Shown piece by piece: positions 41,012 through 48,747 of a stretch of 64,000 nucleotides of DNA (its first letter is position 1; each line of letters starts with the position of its first letter). Position numbers and translations under genes: made by a program. Under the pieces are notes generated by a model. The model searched no databases. It worked only from the letters and a program-made list of their open reading frames with translations, and was not told the origin of the DNA. This DNA is from Paractinoplanes lichenicola (GTDB taxonomy: Bacteria > Actinomycetota > Actinomycetes > Mycobacteriales > Micromonosporaceae): NCBI RefSeq assembly GCF_016785085.1, contig NZ_JAENHO010000010.1, positions 124,001 through 188,000 on the forward strand, given 5' to 3'.

Positions 41012-41857
41012 TCACCGGTCCCGTCCGTCTTGGACGTTTGCGACGACCGGTGGCGTGCTCAGGAAGGCGGCCAGCTCGGTCGGGGTCAGCCCGGCCATCG
41101 CCCGCGTCTCCCGGGCCAGGTGCGGGTGGTCGGCGAAGCCGCTGTCGGCCGCGGCCCGCGACGGGCCCGCGCCGGTGCTGAGCCGGTCGACCACCCGCTG
41201 GAACCGGGCGATCCGCGCCACCGTCGCCGGGGACAGGCCCAGGTGCTGCCGGAAGCCGCGCTCGAGGCGGCGCCGCGTCACGTTCAGGTCGGCTGCCAGC
41301 GACTCCATGCTCGGCCGGTCCGCGCGTTGCAGCCGCTGCCACGCCGCCACCACGGCCCGCTCGGGCGGCGCGGTCGGGCCGGGCTGCGCCCCACCCCGGG
41401 TCCGGCGCAGGCCGGTCAGGATCCGCTCGATCAGGTCGAAGCGCTGCGCCCAGCCCGGCTCGGCGCCCAGCCGGCCCGGCAGCTCGGTCGCGGCCGGGCC
41501 CAGCAGCGCGTCCAGCGGCACGGCGCCGCCGCCCAGCTCCCCCATCGGCACCCCGAGCAGCGCCGCCGTGCCGAGCGGGGTCAGGCCGACGCTGACCCCG
41601 TGCCCCCAGGTCGTCTCGCCGCGGGTGGTGGCGGCCGCCCGGGCCCCGTGAACGAGCCCCGCGCGCGAGCCGAAGTCCACGATCACCGTCGTGTACGCCA
41701 GGGGCAGCAGCAGATGCGGGATCGGCCGGCCGTGACAGGAGCGAAAGCCCGCATAGCCCAAGACGTACGGGCGCAGCTCGGGACTCGCGGCCCGCGTCGC
41801 GACCTCGCACGGCTCGGCGGAGACGACCGCCGGCACGGAGTGAATCTGGGCCCCCAT
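41012..41857 (-). CDS. AraC-family transcriptional regulator
   Basis: 281 aa. N-terminal sensor part (PHLLLPLAYTTVIVDFGSRA) typical of DUF6597-like AraC sensors; the C-terminal AraC domain has two HTH units (SMESLAADLNVTRRRLERGF, and SRAAADSGFADHPHLARETR). The second HTH is canonical. The ligand is not known. The SDR gene follows on the same strand 16 bp later and is its most likely target. Confidence 0.88.
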   Translation of the reverse strand: MGAQIHSVPAVVSAEPCEVATRAASPELRPYVLGYAGFRSCHGRPIPHLLLPLAYTTVIVDFGSRAGLVHGARAAATTRGETTWGHGVSVGLTPLGTAALLGVPMGELGGGAVPLDALLGPAATELPGRLGAEPGWAQRFDLIERILTGLRRTRGGAQPGPTAPPERAVVAAWQRLQRADRPSMESLAADLNVTRRRLERGFRQHLGLSPATVARIARFQRVVDRLSTGAGPSRAAADSGFADHPHLARETRAMAGLTPTELAAFLSTPPVVANVQDGRDR

Positions 41858-41890
41858 GCGTCTCAGGGTTCGCCCGGTCCCGGCCGCCGG

Positions 41891-43471
41891 TCAAGCCATC
41901 ACGTAGCGGTTCTTGCCGGCCGCCTTGGCCGCGTACATGGCCGCGTCGGCCTCGCGCAGCAGGTCGGCCGCGTCCCAGCCGGGGTGGTGCAGGGCGATGC
42001 CGACGCTGGTCGACACGTATGCGGGCACCCCGGCGATGTCGATCGGCACCCGGACGTCGGCGATGATCCGCTCGGCCGCCGCGTGCGCGTCGACGATGTC
42101 GCTGACCCGTTCGAGCAGGATCGCGAACTCGTCGCCGCCGAACCGGGCCACGGTGTCGCCCTGCCGGATCCCGTCCCGCAGCCGCTCGGCCACCACCTGC
42201 AGCACCGTGTCGCCGGCGTGGTGACCGCGGGCGTCGTTGATCTGTTTGAAGCCGTCCAGGTCGATGAAGAGCACGGCCACCGCGCCCTCGCCGTCGGAGG
42301 CCAGGGCCTGCTCGAGCCGCTCGTAGAACGACTGCCGGTTGGCCAGCCCGGTCAGCGAGTCGTGGAAGGCCAGCTGATGCAGCTGCTGCTCCCGTTCGCG
42401 CAGCTGCGCCTCCACGGCCTCGCGGCGCACGATGTCCTTGCGCAGCGCCCCGGTGGCCTCCTCGACCTGCCGGAAGGCGCGGTTGCGGCTGCTCAGCAGT
42501 ACCCCGGTGACCACCGCCAGCATGATCGTCAGGGCCAGGCCGGCGCCGCCCGAGAGCACGCTCATGCCCCGGTCGGTCGCGGCCAGCAGCCGGGTCGTCG
42601 GCCACATCGTGACCTGCCAGCGGCGCTGCCCGGCCCGCACGGACCGCTCCCGTAGCAGCTTGTCGTCGGAGACGCGGGTGCCGGGCAGCACGGCGGCGAT
42701 CAGGCGGTTGTCGGCCGCGGCGTCGGTCAGGCTGGCCTGCACCGCGCCCTGTCCGCGATCGATCAGCGTCTGGGACAGGAAGTTCTGACCCCGCACACCC
42801 ATCACGACCCAGCCCTCGAACCGGTCCGGCTCGTCGGTGCCGACCCCGGTCAGCACGGGCACGGCGAGCACGATCGAGGTCTGCCGGCGGTCGGCGGCCA
42901 CCGCGCGGTCCGACAGCAGCTGATAGGCCGGGCTGATCACCATGGCGCTGATCTGCCGGGACAGCGTCATCGCCTTGGTCGCCTCGGGGCTCGCGGCCAG
43001 GTCGGTGCCGGGCAGGGCCGTGCCGTTGTCGAAGACCCGGTTGAAGATCACGAAGTAGTGCTGGGCGGCGCCGGCCTTCGGCTTCAGCGTCAGCCCGGGG
43101 GCGCCGCGGCCCCGCCAGTGCTGCTGGGCCGCGGCCACCTCGGCACTGGCCGCGGGCACCACGAACGCGACCGCGCTCGCCCCCGGCAGGCGGGCCGCGT
43201 TGAGCGCGGCACTCGACCGGCCGAAGTCGTCGGCATCCAGGTCGGCCTGGGCGCCCACCGCGGAGGCGAGGTCGGACAGTGTCTCGCCGTACCGGCTGAC
43301 CCGGTCGTCGATCGCCGAGGTGACGTCGTCGGCGTAGCGGTCCATCAGCTGCGAGGCGTAGACGTCCTCGCTGCGCCGCTGGGCGTCGAAGATCGCCAAG
43401 GAGACCACAGTGCCGGTCACCAGCACCGCGAACACCAGCGCGAGTCCGCTGAACCGCCCGCCGTCGCGCAC
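41891..43471 (-). CDS. CHASE-sensor diguanylate cyclase (GGDEF)
   Basis: 526 aa. One N-terminal membrane helix (residues 8-27), an extracytoplasmic CHASE-like domain (30-260, with MDRYADDVTSAIDDRVSRYG and RFEGWVVMGVRGQNFLSQTL), a second helix (about 300-320), a short coiled coil, then GGDEF (FHDSLTGLANRQSFYERL ... ARFGGDEFAILLERV). Active site GGDEF is canonical; RQGD five residues earlier is an inhibitory I-site. No EAL domain. Makes cyclic di-GMP in response to an external ligand, type unknown. GTG start (VRDGGRFSGLALVFAVL). Confidence 0.9.
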   Translation of the reverse strand: MRDGGRFSGLALVFAVLVTGTVVSLAIFDAQRRSEDVYASQLMDRYADDVTSAIDDRVSRYGETLSDLASAVGAQADLDADDFGRSSAALNAARLPGASAVAFVVPAASAEVAAAQQHWRGRGAPGLTLKPKAGAAQHYFVIFNRVFDNGTALPGTDLAASPEATKAMTLSRQISAMVISPAYQLLSDRAVAADRRQTSIVLAVPVLTGVGTDEPDRFEGWVVMGVRGQNFLSQTLIDRGQGAVQASLTDAAADNRLIAAVLPGTRVSDDKLLRERSVRAGQRRWQVTMWPTTRLLAATDRGMSVLSGGAGLALTIMLAVVTGVLLSSRNRAFRQVEEATGALRKDIVRREAVEAQLREREQQLHQLAFHDSLTGLANRQSFYERLEQALASDGEGAVAVLFIDLDGFKQINDARGHHAGDTVLQVVAERLRDGIRQGDTVARFGGDEFAILLERVSDIVDAHAAAERIIADVRVPIDIAGVPAYVSTSVGIALHHPGWDAADLLREADAAMYAAKAAGKNRYVMA

Positions 43472-43512
43472 TCTGTACTGATCGGCACCCCGGCCGATCC
43501 GCTGAGCAGCCC

Positions 43513-44076
43513 TCAGGCCGGGGCCACCGCGTAGACGCTCGGAGCGAGCACGGCGGCGCACCGCAGGTTGCGGTAGCGGCCCCGATGGTCCAGCCCGTAG
43601 CCCACGATCAGCCCCGGGCCGACGTCGAAGCCCACGTACGTCGGGGTGTCGGCGAACCGGGCGGTCTCCGGCTTGCGCAGCAGCGCGCACACCGCGATCG
43701 AGGCCGGGTCGCGCTGGACCAGGTTCGCGATCAGCCACGACATCGTCAGCCCGGTGTCGATCACGCCGTCGACGATCACGACGTCGCGGCCGGTGATGTC
43801 GACGTCCAGATCCTTGAGCAGCCGTACGGATCCCGACGCGCGGTTGTGGGTGGTGTACGACTTGACGGCCATCCAGCCGATCTCGACCTGCCCCGGGTAC
43901 GCCCGAGCCAGGTCGACCGTGAAGGTGGCCGCCCCGCCCAGCACTCCCACGAGCACCGGCGTACGGGCTTCGAGGACCTCGTGCAGCTCGGCCGCCAGCG
44001 CCGCGACCCGGGCCAGGATCTGCTCCTCGGTCAAGATCACCGCTTCGAGATCGTCCGCCACGTGTTCGGCGTCCAC
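43513..44076 (-). CDS. Hypoxanthine phosphoribosyltransferase-like protein, divergent
   Basis: 187 aa, clearly of the HGPRT family (LTEEQILARVAALAAELHEV, LLRKPETARFADTPTYVGFD, GYGLDHRGRYRNL). Several key positions differ from standard Hpt: the PPi loop LKGA is LGGA, the flexible loop SYGSST is SYTTHN, and the PRPP motif VEDVVDSG reads VDGVIDTG, losing one of two acidic residues. It may have changed substrate or be weak. GTG start with GGGGGG before it. A canonical hpt is expected elsewhere in the genome. Confidence 0.82.
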   Translation of the reverse strand: MDAEHVADDLEAVILTEEQILARVAALAAELHEVLEARTPVLVGVLGGAATFTVDLARAYPGQVEIGWMAVKSYTTHNRASGSVRLLKDLDVDITGRDVVIVDGVIDTGLTMSWLIANLVQRDPASIAVCALLRKPETARFADTPTYVGFDVGPGLIVGYGLDHRGRYRNLRCAAVLAPSVYAVAPA

Positions 44077-44238
44077 AAGGTTCCCCCCATCGGGTAGATC
44101 ACCGGCAAATTAACGGCGCGTGACCGAAAAGCTCCTCGATTTCCGACACGCCCCAGCCTCTCTTCCAGGCCTGTTCAACTTCTAGTAAGGTCCGCGCGGT
44201 CGATCGTTCATGTTTCCGGCAGCACCAGGAGTAGTCAC

Positions 44239-45069
44239 ATGGCGCAGCGGTATCCCCTCGAAGTGATCCGCGACCGCACGTACAAACAGCGGGACGCGTG
44301 GTGGACAGTCGGCCTGGTCGACCCGCTCGCCTCCCGCCTGGTCTGGCTCGTGCAGCCCTGGCGCTCCGTGACCCCGAACCGCCTGACCACGCTCGCCTTC
44401 GGAGTCGGCATCGTCTCCGCGTACTGCTTCTGGCAGGGCGACTACGTCTGGCTGCTCGCCGGCGCCCTGCTCTTCCACCTCAGCTTCGTCCTGGACTGCA
44501 TGGACGGCAAGATCGCCCGGCTGAACGGCACCGGCTCGGCCTTCGGCTCCTGGCTCGACTACGTGCTCGACCGCCTGCGCGTGGCCATCTGCGGCGTCGG
44601 CCTGTTCGGCGGGCAGTATCTGGCGACCGGCAGCATGGCCTACCTCTGGCTGGGCGGGGTCGTCGTCTTCCTCGACATGTTCCGCTACCTGAACGCGCTG
44701 CAGATGGGCAAGGTCCGCGCCGAGCTCAACCAGGACACGGTCGTCATGACCGACGAGGACTCCCAGGCCGGCCCGGTCGACGCCCCCGTGGCCACCGGCA
44801 ACGAGCCGGCCGTCTGGCGCCTGCGCAACTTCCTCGTACGCCACCGGATCCGCCCCCACCTGTTCAGCGGCATCGAGTTCATGATGTTCGTCTTCATCGT
44901 CGGCCCGGTCGTGCGGCAGACCCTGGTGGTGGGCGCCGCGTCGTCCGCTTTGATGGTCGCCTTCGAGCTGCTGCTGATCTACCGCCTGTACGCCTACGCC
45001 AAGCGCAAGCAGAGCACCCAGCCCACCCGCGAAACAGCGCCCGCCGATCCGATCCCCGCCACGGTCTGA
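44239..45069 (+). CDS. CDP-alcohol phosphatidyltransferase family protein
   Basis: 276 aa with about six membrane helices. The family signature D-x2-DG-x2-AR-x8-G-x3-D-x3-D is complete: DCMDGKIARLNGTGSAFGSW then LDYVLD. It transfers a phosphatidyl (or related) group from CDP-diacylglycerol or another CDP-alcohol to an alcohol such as inositol phosphate or glycerol phosphate; the acceptor is unknown. A long cytoplasmic insert lies after the second helix (NQDTVVMTDEDSQAGPVDAP). Divergent from the HGPRT-like gene. Confidence 0.9.
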   Translation: MAQRYPLEVIRDRTYKQRDAWWTVGLVDPLASRLVWLVQPWRSVTPNRLTTLAFGVGIVSAYCFWQGDYVWLLAGALLFHLSFVLDCMDGKIARLNGTGSAFGSWLDYVLDRLRVAICGVGLFGGQYLATGSMAYLWLGGVVVFLDMFRYLNALQMGKVRAELNQDTVVMTDEDSQAGPVDAPVATGNEPAVWRLRNFLVRHRIRPHLFSGIEFMMFVFIVGPVVRQTLVVGAASSALMVAFELLLIYRLYAYAKRKQSTQPTRETAPADPIPATV

Positions 45070-45073
45070 GGCG

Positions 45074-45532
45074 TCAGAGGACGTTGTCCATGACGGTCAC
45101 CTCGGGCAGCGCGGTGAAGCCGCCCCTCGTGTAGAGCTCGAGCGCGCGGCCGTTGGCCGACTCGGTCTGCAGGGACAGGCGGTGGGCGCCGCTGGCCGCG
45201 GCCTCGTCGGCGACCACGTCGAGCAGGGCGCGGGCCAGTCCGCGGCGGCGGGCGGCGGGGCGGACGTAAAGGTCGCGGACGAGCCAGACCGTACGCAGCG
45301 TCAGCGCGGCCGGCACGACGGCGATGGTGCAGATGCCGTCCGCGCTTCCGGGATCGGCGCCGACGGCCAGGTAGACACGGGCCCGGGCGGCGTCGATCTG
45401 TTCGCGGAGCCAGGCCGCGGCGGCTTCCGGAGCCGGGTTGGCCCCGTAGTGCTGGCGGTAGTCGTCGAGGAGGCGGGCTGCGGCCTCCCACGTCGCGGGG
45501 TCGTCCTCGTCCCTCAGCCGCGTCACGGTCAC
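45074..45532 (-). CDS. GNAT-family N-acetyltransferase
   Basis: 152 aa. Acetyl-CoA motif A is VRPAARRRGLARALLDVVADEA, preceded by LRTVWLVRDLYV and followed by LQTESANGRALELYTRGGF (motif B). It acetylates a small amine or protein N-terminus. Convergent with the phosphatidyltransferase, 4 bp apart. An alternative start is two codons later (V3). Confidence 0.9.
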   Translation of the reverse strand: MTVTRLRDEDDPATWEAAARLLDDYRQHYGANPAPEAAAAWLREQIDAARARVYLAVGADPGSADGICTIAVVPAALTLRTVWLVRDLYVRPAARRRGLARALLDVVADEAAASGAHRLSLQTESANGRALELYTRGGFTALPEVTVMDNVL

Positions 45533-45580
45533 CTACCCATAATCACCTCTATCCTGCGATAAAGCGGGCATAATTCCATC

Positions 45581-46135
45581 GTGGCGCACATCGACGAGGT
45601 GCTTGGACCGGATGACGACACGGTCACCTTTCTGCAGTCCCGGGCCATGGTCTACGTCACGATGCTCTGGGTCATCGCGGCCGTGTGGACGACCACCCTC
45701 GTCCTGTTCGTTCTGCTCCGCCTGGCGCTGGGCGACGCCCCCGCCGCCGGCGACATCGTCTTCTACTTCGAGCTGCTGCTGATCGTGCCGGTCGCGCTGG
45801 CCGCCGTGATCCTGCTCGCCGCGTGGAACAGGCTGGGCTGGCTGCACAGCTCGATGCGCGGGCTCGACTTCGCCGCCACCGGCCGCCGGCCCGTGCACAT
45901 CCCGTGGGCCGGCATCGAAGAGGTGGCGCTGCGTTACCGCGGGCCGTTCACCGAGCTCATCATCACTCCCGTCGACGCCGATTTCGTGGAGCCCGGAGGC
46001 GGGCCGGGGCGGGCCCCGCGAACCCGGCGCCGCGACGGGGGGCGGGCGACCTACCTGGTCGATGTCGGCCTCATGTCCCCGGCCCCGACCGTGCTGCTGG
46101 CCGAACTGCATCGGCGGCTGCCGACGAAGGTCTGA
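45581..46135 (+). CDS. Two-helix membrane protein, 184 aa
   Basis: Hypothetical. Two long hydrophobic helices (residues 25-50 and 62-85) followed by a cytoplasmic beta-rich domain (DFAATGRRPVHIPWAGIEEV, FTELIITPVDADFVEPG), suggesting a PH-like domain of the kind found in bacterial bPH membrane proteins. GTG start with a possible -10 CATAAT upstream. Divergent from the GNAT gene. Function unknown. Confidence 0.65.
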   Translation: MAHIDEVLGPDDDTVTFLQSRAMVYVTMLWVIAAVWTTTLVLFVLLRLALGDAPAAGDIVFYFELLLIVPVALAAVILLAAWNRLGWLHSSMRGLDFAATGRRPVHIPWAGIEEVALRYRGPFTELIITPVDADFVEPGGGPGRAPRTRRRDGGRATYLVDVGLMSPAPTVLLAELHRRLPTKV

Positions 46136-46294
46136 AAGGTCGCCCGGCAACCGGCTGCGGGGGCCCCTCGGGTGTTTGCTGGAGCCACGACTCGTACGGT
46201 ATGAGGTTTTTGCCCTTTACTACGGACGGTAGGGGCTGAGCGAGCGCGGCGCGGCCGCCCGGTGGTGTGCGCGGCGTGAACGTAGGCTGTCAGC

Positions 46295-47164
46295 ATGACT
46301 GAGTTCGACGGCCTCCCGCTGCTCCGATCCCCCGTGGCCATCGCCGCCTTCGAGGGCTGGAACGACGCAGCGGACGCATCGACCGCGGCCGTGGAACACC
46401 TCGAGCAGGTGTGGCAGGCGCGCGAGATCACCACCATCGACCCGGAGGACTTCTACGACTTCCAGGTCAGCCGGCCGACGATCACGATGGCCGAGGGTGA
46501 GACCCGCAAGATCGAATGGCCGACCACGCGGTTCACCGTGGCCAGCCCGCCCGGGGCCGACCGCGACGTCGTGCTGATCCGCGGCATCGAGCCGAGCATG
46601 CGCTGGCGCACCTTCTGCGAGCAGGTGCTCGAGCTGTGCCACAGCCTCGAGGTCACCCGGATCGTGCTGCTGGGCGCCCTGCTCGCCGACGTGCCGTACA
46701 CGCGCCCGCTCCCGATCAGCGGCTCGGCCTCCGACCACGAGGCCGGCGAGAAATACAACGTGGTCCCGACCCGCTACGACGGGCCGACCGGCATCGTCGG
46801 GGTGCTGCACGAGGCGGCCGGCCGGGCCGAGCTCGACGCGCTCTCGTTCTGGGTGCACGTGCCGCACTACGCGAACAACCCGCCCTGCCCCAAGGCGACG
46901 CTGGCCCTGCTCAGCCGGCTCGAGGACGTGCTCGACCTGCCCGTGCCGCTGGCCGACCTGGCCGAGGAGGCCGACGAGTGGGAGAAGCGGGTCCGGGCCG
47001 CCGCCGAGCAGGACGCCGAGCTGGGCGAATACGTGCGGGAGCTGGAGGAGCGCGTCGGCGACGAGGGCATCCAGCCGCTGACGGGGGACGAGATCGCCAG
47101 CGAGTTCGAGAAGTACCTGCGGCGCCGGGGCGGTTCGGCGGGCCCCACAGCCGGCTCCTGGTAG
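46295..47164 (+). CDS. PAC2 family protein
   Basis: 289 aa. PAC2 (proteasome assembly chaperone 2-like) fold: PVAIAAFEGWNDAADASTAA, VVLIRGIEPSMRWRTFCEQV, RIVLLGALLADVPYTRPLPI. In actinobacteria these proteins are common and of unknown biochemical role; linkage with proteasome assembly is by name only. A TAGGCT box 6 nt before the ATG indicates a leaderless transcript. A strong bidirectional-looking terminator follows 10 bp after the stop. Lies upstream of the mshC cassette, as in related genomes. Confidence 0.85.
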   Translation: MTEFDGLPLLRSPVAIAAFEGWNDAADASTAAVEHLEQVWQAREITTIDPEDFYDFQVSRPTITMAEGETRKIEWPTTRFTVASPPGADRDVVLIRGIEPSMRWRTFCEQVLELCHSLEVTRIVLLGALLADVPYTRPLPISGSASDHEAGEKYNVVPTRYDGPTGIVGVLHEAAGRAELDALSFWVHVPHYANNPPCPKATLALLSRLEDVLDLPVPLADLAEEADEWEKRVRAAAEQDAELGEYVRELEERVGDEGIQPLTGDEIASEFEKYLRRRGGSAGPTAGSW

Positions 47165-47173
47165 CGATCGTCC

Positions 47174-47217
47174 GAAGAAGCCCGGCCCGCGGCAGTCGAA
47201 GGGGGCCGGGCTTCTTC
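47174..47217 (+). terminator. Terminator after PAC2 gene
   Basis: Perfect 14-bp stem GAAGAAGCCCGGCC / GGCCGGGCTTCTTC at 47174-47187 and 47204-47217 with a 16-nt loop. The pairing of A/T-rich ends makes a short U-run on both strands, so it may work both ways. Confidence 0.8.
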
Positions 47218-47252
47218 GCGTCACCCGGCAGCGGCGCGCGTCCCAGTCTCCA

Positions 47253-47272
47253 AGGCATCCTAGGAACCTAGG
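47253..47272. promoter_or_regulatory. GntR operator copy 1
   Basis: AGGCATCCTAGGAACCTAGG, with two CCTAGG palindromes separated by AA (core 47259-47272). An identical 20-mer occurs 108 bp downstream. Likely auxiliary site for the adjacent GntR regulator. Confidence 0.6.
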
Positions 47273-47360
47273 CGTATTGAATCGGCAGGCAGCGGCTGGA
47301 ATGCCGGCAGCGACGTGCCGGGGCGTGGGCGTGTTGTTGCTGGGCGTGTCCCAGCCGCTG

Positions 47361-47380
47361 AGGCATCCTAGGAACCTAGG
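47361..47380. promoter_or_regulatory. GntR operator copy 2
   Basis: Identical AGGCATCCTAGGAACCTAGG, ending 38 bp before the GntR ATG at the expected promoter position. Both copies are followed by similar TG(A/C)TGA..ATCGGCA sequences, so the whole ~50-bp block was duplicated. Confidence 0.65.
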
Positions 47381-47418
47381 TGTGCTGAGATCGGCAAGCA
47401 ACGGCAAGGAGGCCGGCA

Positions 47419-48213
47419 ATGACGATCAACCCCGGGGCGGCCGAGTTCCCCCACCGCCAGATCGCCACTCAGCTGCGCGAGCGCATCCGCCGCGGCGACT
47501 GGCAGCCCGGGGAGCGCCTGCCCTCGATCCCCGCCATGGCCGAGATGTTCGGGGTGGCCAAGCAGACCGTCCAGCGCACCGTCGACCAGCTCCGCGTCGA
47601 GGGCATCCTGATCACCAAACCCGGTTCCGGCACGTACGTCCGCGGCACCCGCCGCCGTTTGAACCGGCTGTCCCGGGGCCGCTACGGCGCGCACCGGGGC
47701 TATCACGCCGATCTCGCCGCCCGCTATCGCCAGACCCTGGTCTCCGTACGCCGTGAGCCCGCCCCGCCCGAGGTGGCCGACGCGTTCGGTGTCCGTGACG
47801 GCACGGAGATGCTCGCCCGCCGGCATCTCGTCAAGACCGACGACGCCACGGTCGAGATCGGCGCCTCGTGGTTCCGGGTGACCGACGTCAGCGGCACCTC
47901 GCTGGAGCGGGCCGAGGCGTTCGGCCGGCCGCTCTATCAGGAGGCCGAGGAGGTGCTCGGCAAGCGGTACGCCTCGGCCACCGACACGATCACCGCCCGG
48001 CAGCCCAGCCGCGACGAGGCCGAGGTCTTGCAGATCCGCCCCGACACCCCGGTGCTGCACCTGCTGCACGTGGCGTTCGACGAGACGCGCAAGCCGATCG
48101 AGGTGGCCCAGGCGACGTGGCCGGGCCCGATGACGACCCTGACCGAGGAATACAAGATCCCGGCCGCGATGCCGCAGACCCCGGACACCGATCCCGGACT
48201 GGCGCTGGCGTAG
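47419..48213 (+). CDS. GntR/HutC-family transcriptional regulator with UTRA domain
   Basis: 264 aa. Winged HTH at residues 10-75 (IATQLRERIRRGDWQPGERL, VAKQTVQRTVDQLRVEGILI), followed by a UTRA ligand-binding domain (residues 90-245; YRQTLVSVRREPAPPEVADA, DTPVLHLLHVAFDETRKPIE). HutC-type regulators sense small metabolites. Two CCTAGGAACCTAGG sites upstream are its probable operators, implying autoregulation. A hairpin with U-run closes the gene. No catabolic genes flank it, so its targets lie elsewhere. Confidence 0.9.
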   Translation: MTINPGAAEFPHRQIATQLRERIRRGDWQPGERLPSIPAMAEMFGVAKQTVQRTVDQLRVEGILITKPGSGTYVRGTRRRLNRLSRGRYGAHRGYHADLAARYRQTLVSVRREPAPPEVADAFGVRDGTEMLARRHLVKTDDATVEIGASWFRVTDVSGTSLERAEAFGRPLYQEAEEVLGKRYASATDTITARQPSRDEAEVLQIRPDTPVLHLLHVAFDETRKPIEVAQATWPGPMTTLTEEYKIPAAMPQTPDTDPGLALA

Positions 48214-48240
48214 GCGTAGGCAAAGCCGGCGCGGGAAAGC

Positions 48241-48277
48241 AAAAACCCGAGGGGCCGGCTGCTCCCTCGGGTTTTTT
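48241..48277. terminator. Bidirectional intrinsic terminator after GntR
   Basis: Stem AAAAACCCGAGGG (48241-48253) with CCCTCGGGTTTTT (48264-48276), 10-nt loop, flanked by A-run and T-run, so it can end transcripts from both the GntR gene (plus) and the secreted peptide gene (minus). Confidence 0.88.
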
Positions 48278-48311
48278 CAAGGCTGGGGACAGCCCTGAAC
48301 CGCTAAGACAC

Positions 48312-48587
48312 TCAGAAGATGTCGATGCCGATGCGGTTGCCGTTCAGGATGCCGTTGTTGATGGTGTAGCTGTCGCCGTAGTAGAAGTCGTAGCCGCCAC
48401 CGTGGCGGTGGTGGTGACGACGGTGGTGGTGGCTGTAGCCGTAGTAGTCGTCCTCGTCGCACCAGTAGTGCGAGGACTTCGAGGCACCGTTGTCGTGCGA
48501 GACGGCAGCCTGGGCGGGTCCCGCGAGGGCGAGGCTCGCGCCGGAGGCCAGCAGCAGGCCAGCGAGGTACATAACCGGACGACGCAT
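48312..48587 (-). CDS. Secreted His/Tyr-rich small protein
   Basis: 91 aa. Sec signal peptide residues 1-28 (RRPVMYLAGLLLASGASLAL, then AGPAQA cleavage). The mature part is striking: HYWCDEDDYYGYSHHHRRHH and RHGGGYDFYYGDSY are rich in His, Tyr, Asp and Gly, ending in TINNGILNGNRIGIDIF with an amyloid-like hydrophobic pattern. One Cys only. GGAACC/AGGA site 5-8 nt before the ATG. Could bind metals or assemble on the cell surface; no family recognised. Confidence 0.7.
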   Translation of the reverse strand: MRRPVMYLAGLLLASGASLALAGPAQAAVSHDNGASKSSHYWCDEDDYYGYSHHHRRHHHRHGGGYDFYYGDSYTINNGILNGNRIGIDIF

Positions 48588-48666
48588 GATGGTTCCTTTC
48601 GGACGAAAGTAGGACGACCGAAAGTCTCGTCCCTTCGTCCGGGAATTGTGCCGGTTTCCTGCTAAG

Positions 48667-48730
48667 TACGACCAATTCGGTCGTAAACTCGAAAACCCGT
48701 CCGTAACCAGGTGCGACCGATTAGGGTCGC
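48667..48730. promoter_or_regulatory. Two inverted repeats TACGACC-N5-GGTCGTA and GCGACC-N6-GGTCGC
   Basis: Perfect inverted repeats at 48667-48685 and 48713-48730, between mshC (ends 48748) and the secreted peptide gene (starts 48587). Both contain CGACC...GGTCG, so they may be two sites for one regulator of the secreted peptide. Confidence 0.5.
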
Positions 48731-48747
48731 CCGTGGCCACGGTCTGC

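Noticed and set aside
46220..47419. Long minus-strand ORFs opposite the PAC2 gene
   Set aside because: They mirror a clear PAC2 gene with its own promoter and terminator; typical high-GC antisense open frames.
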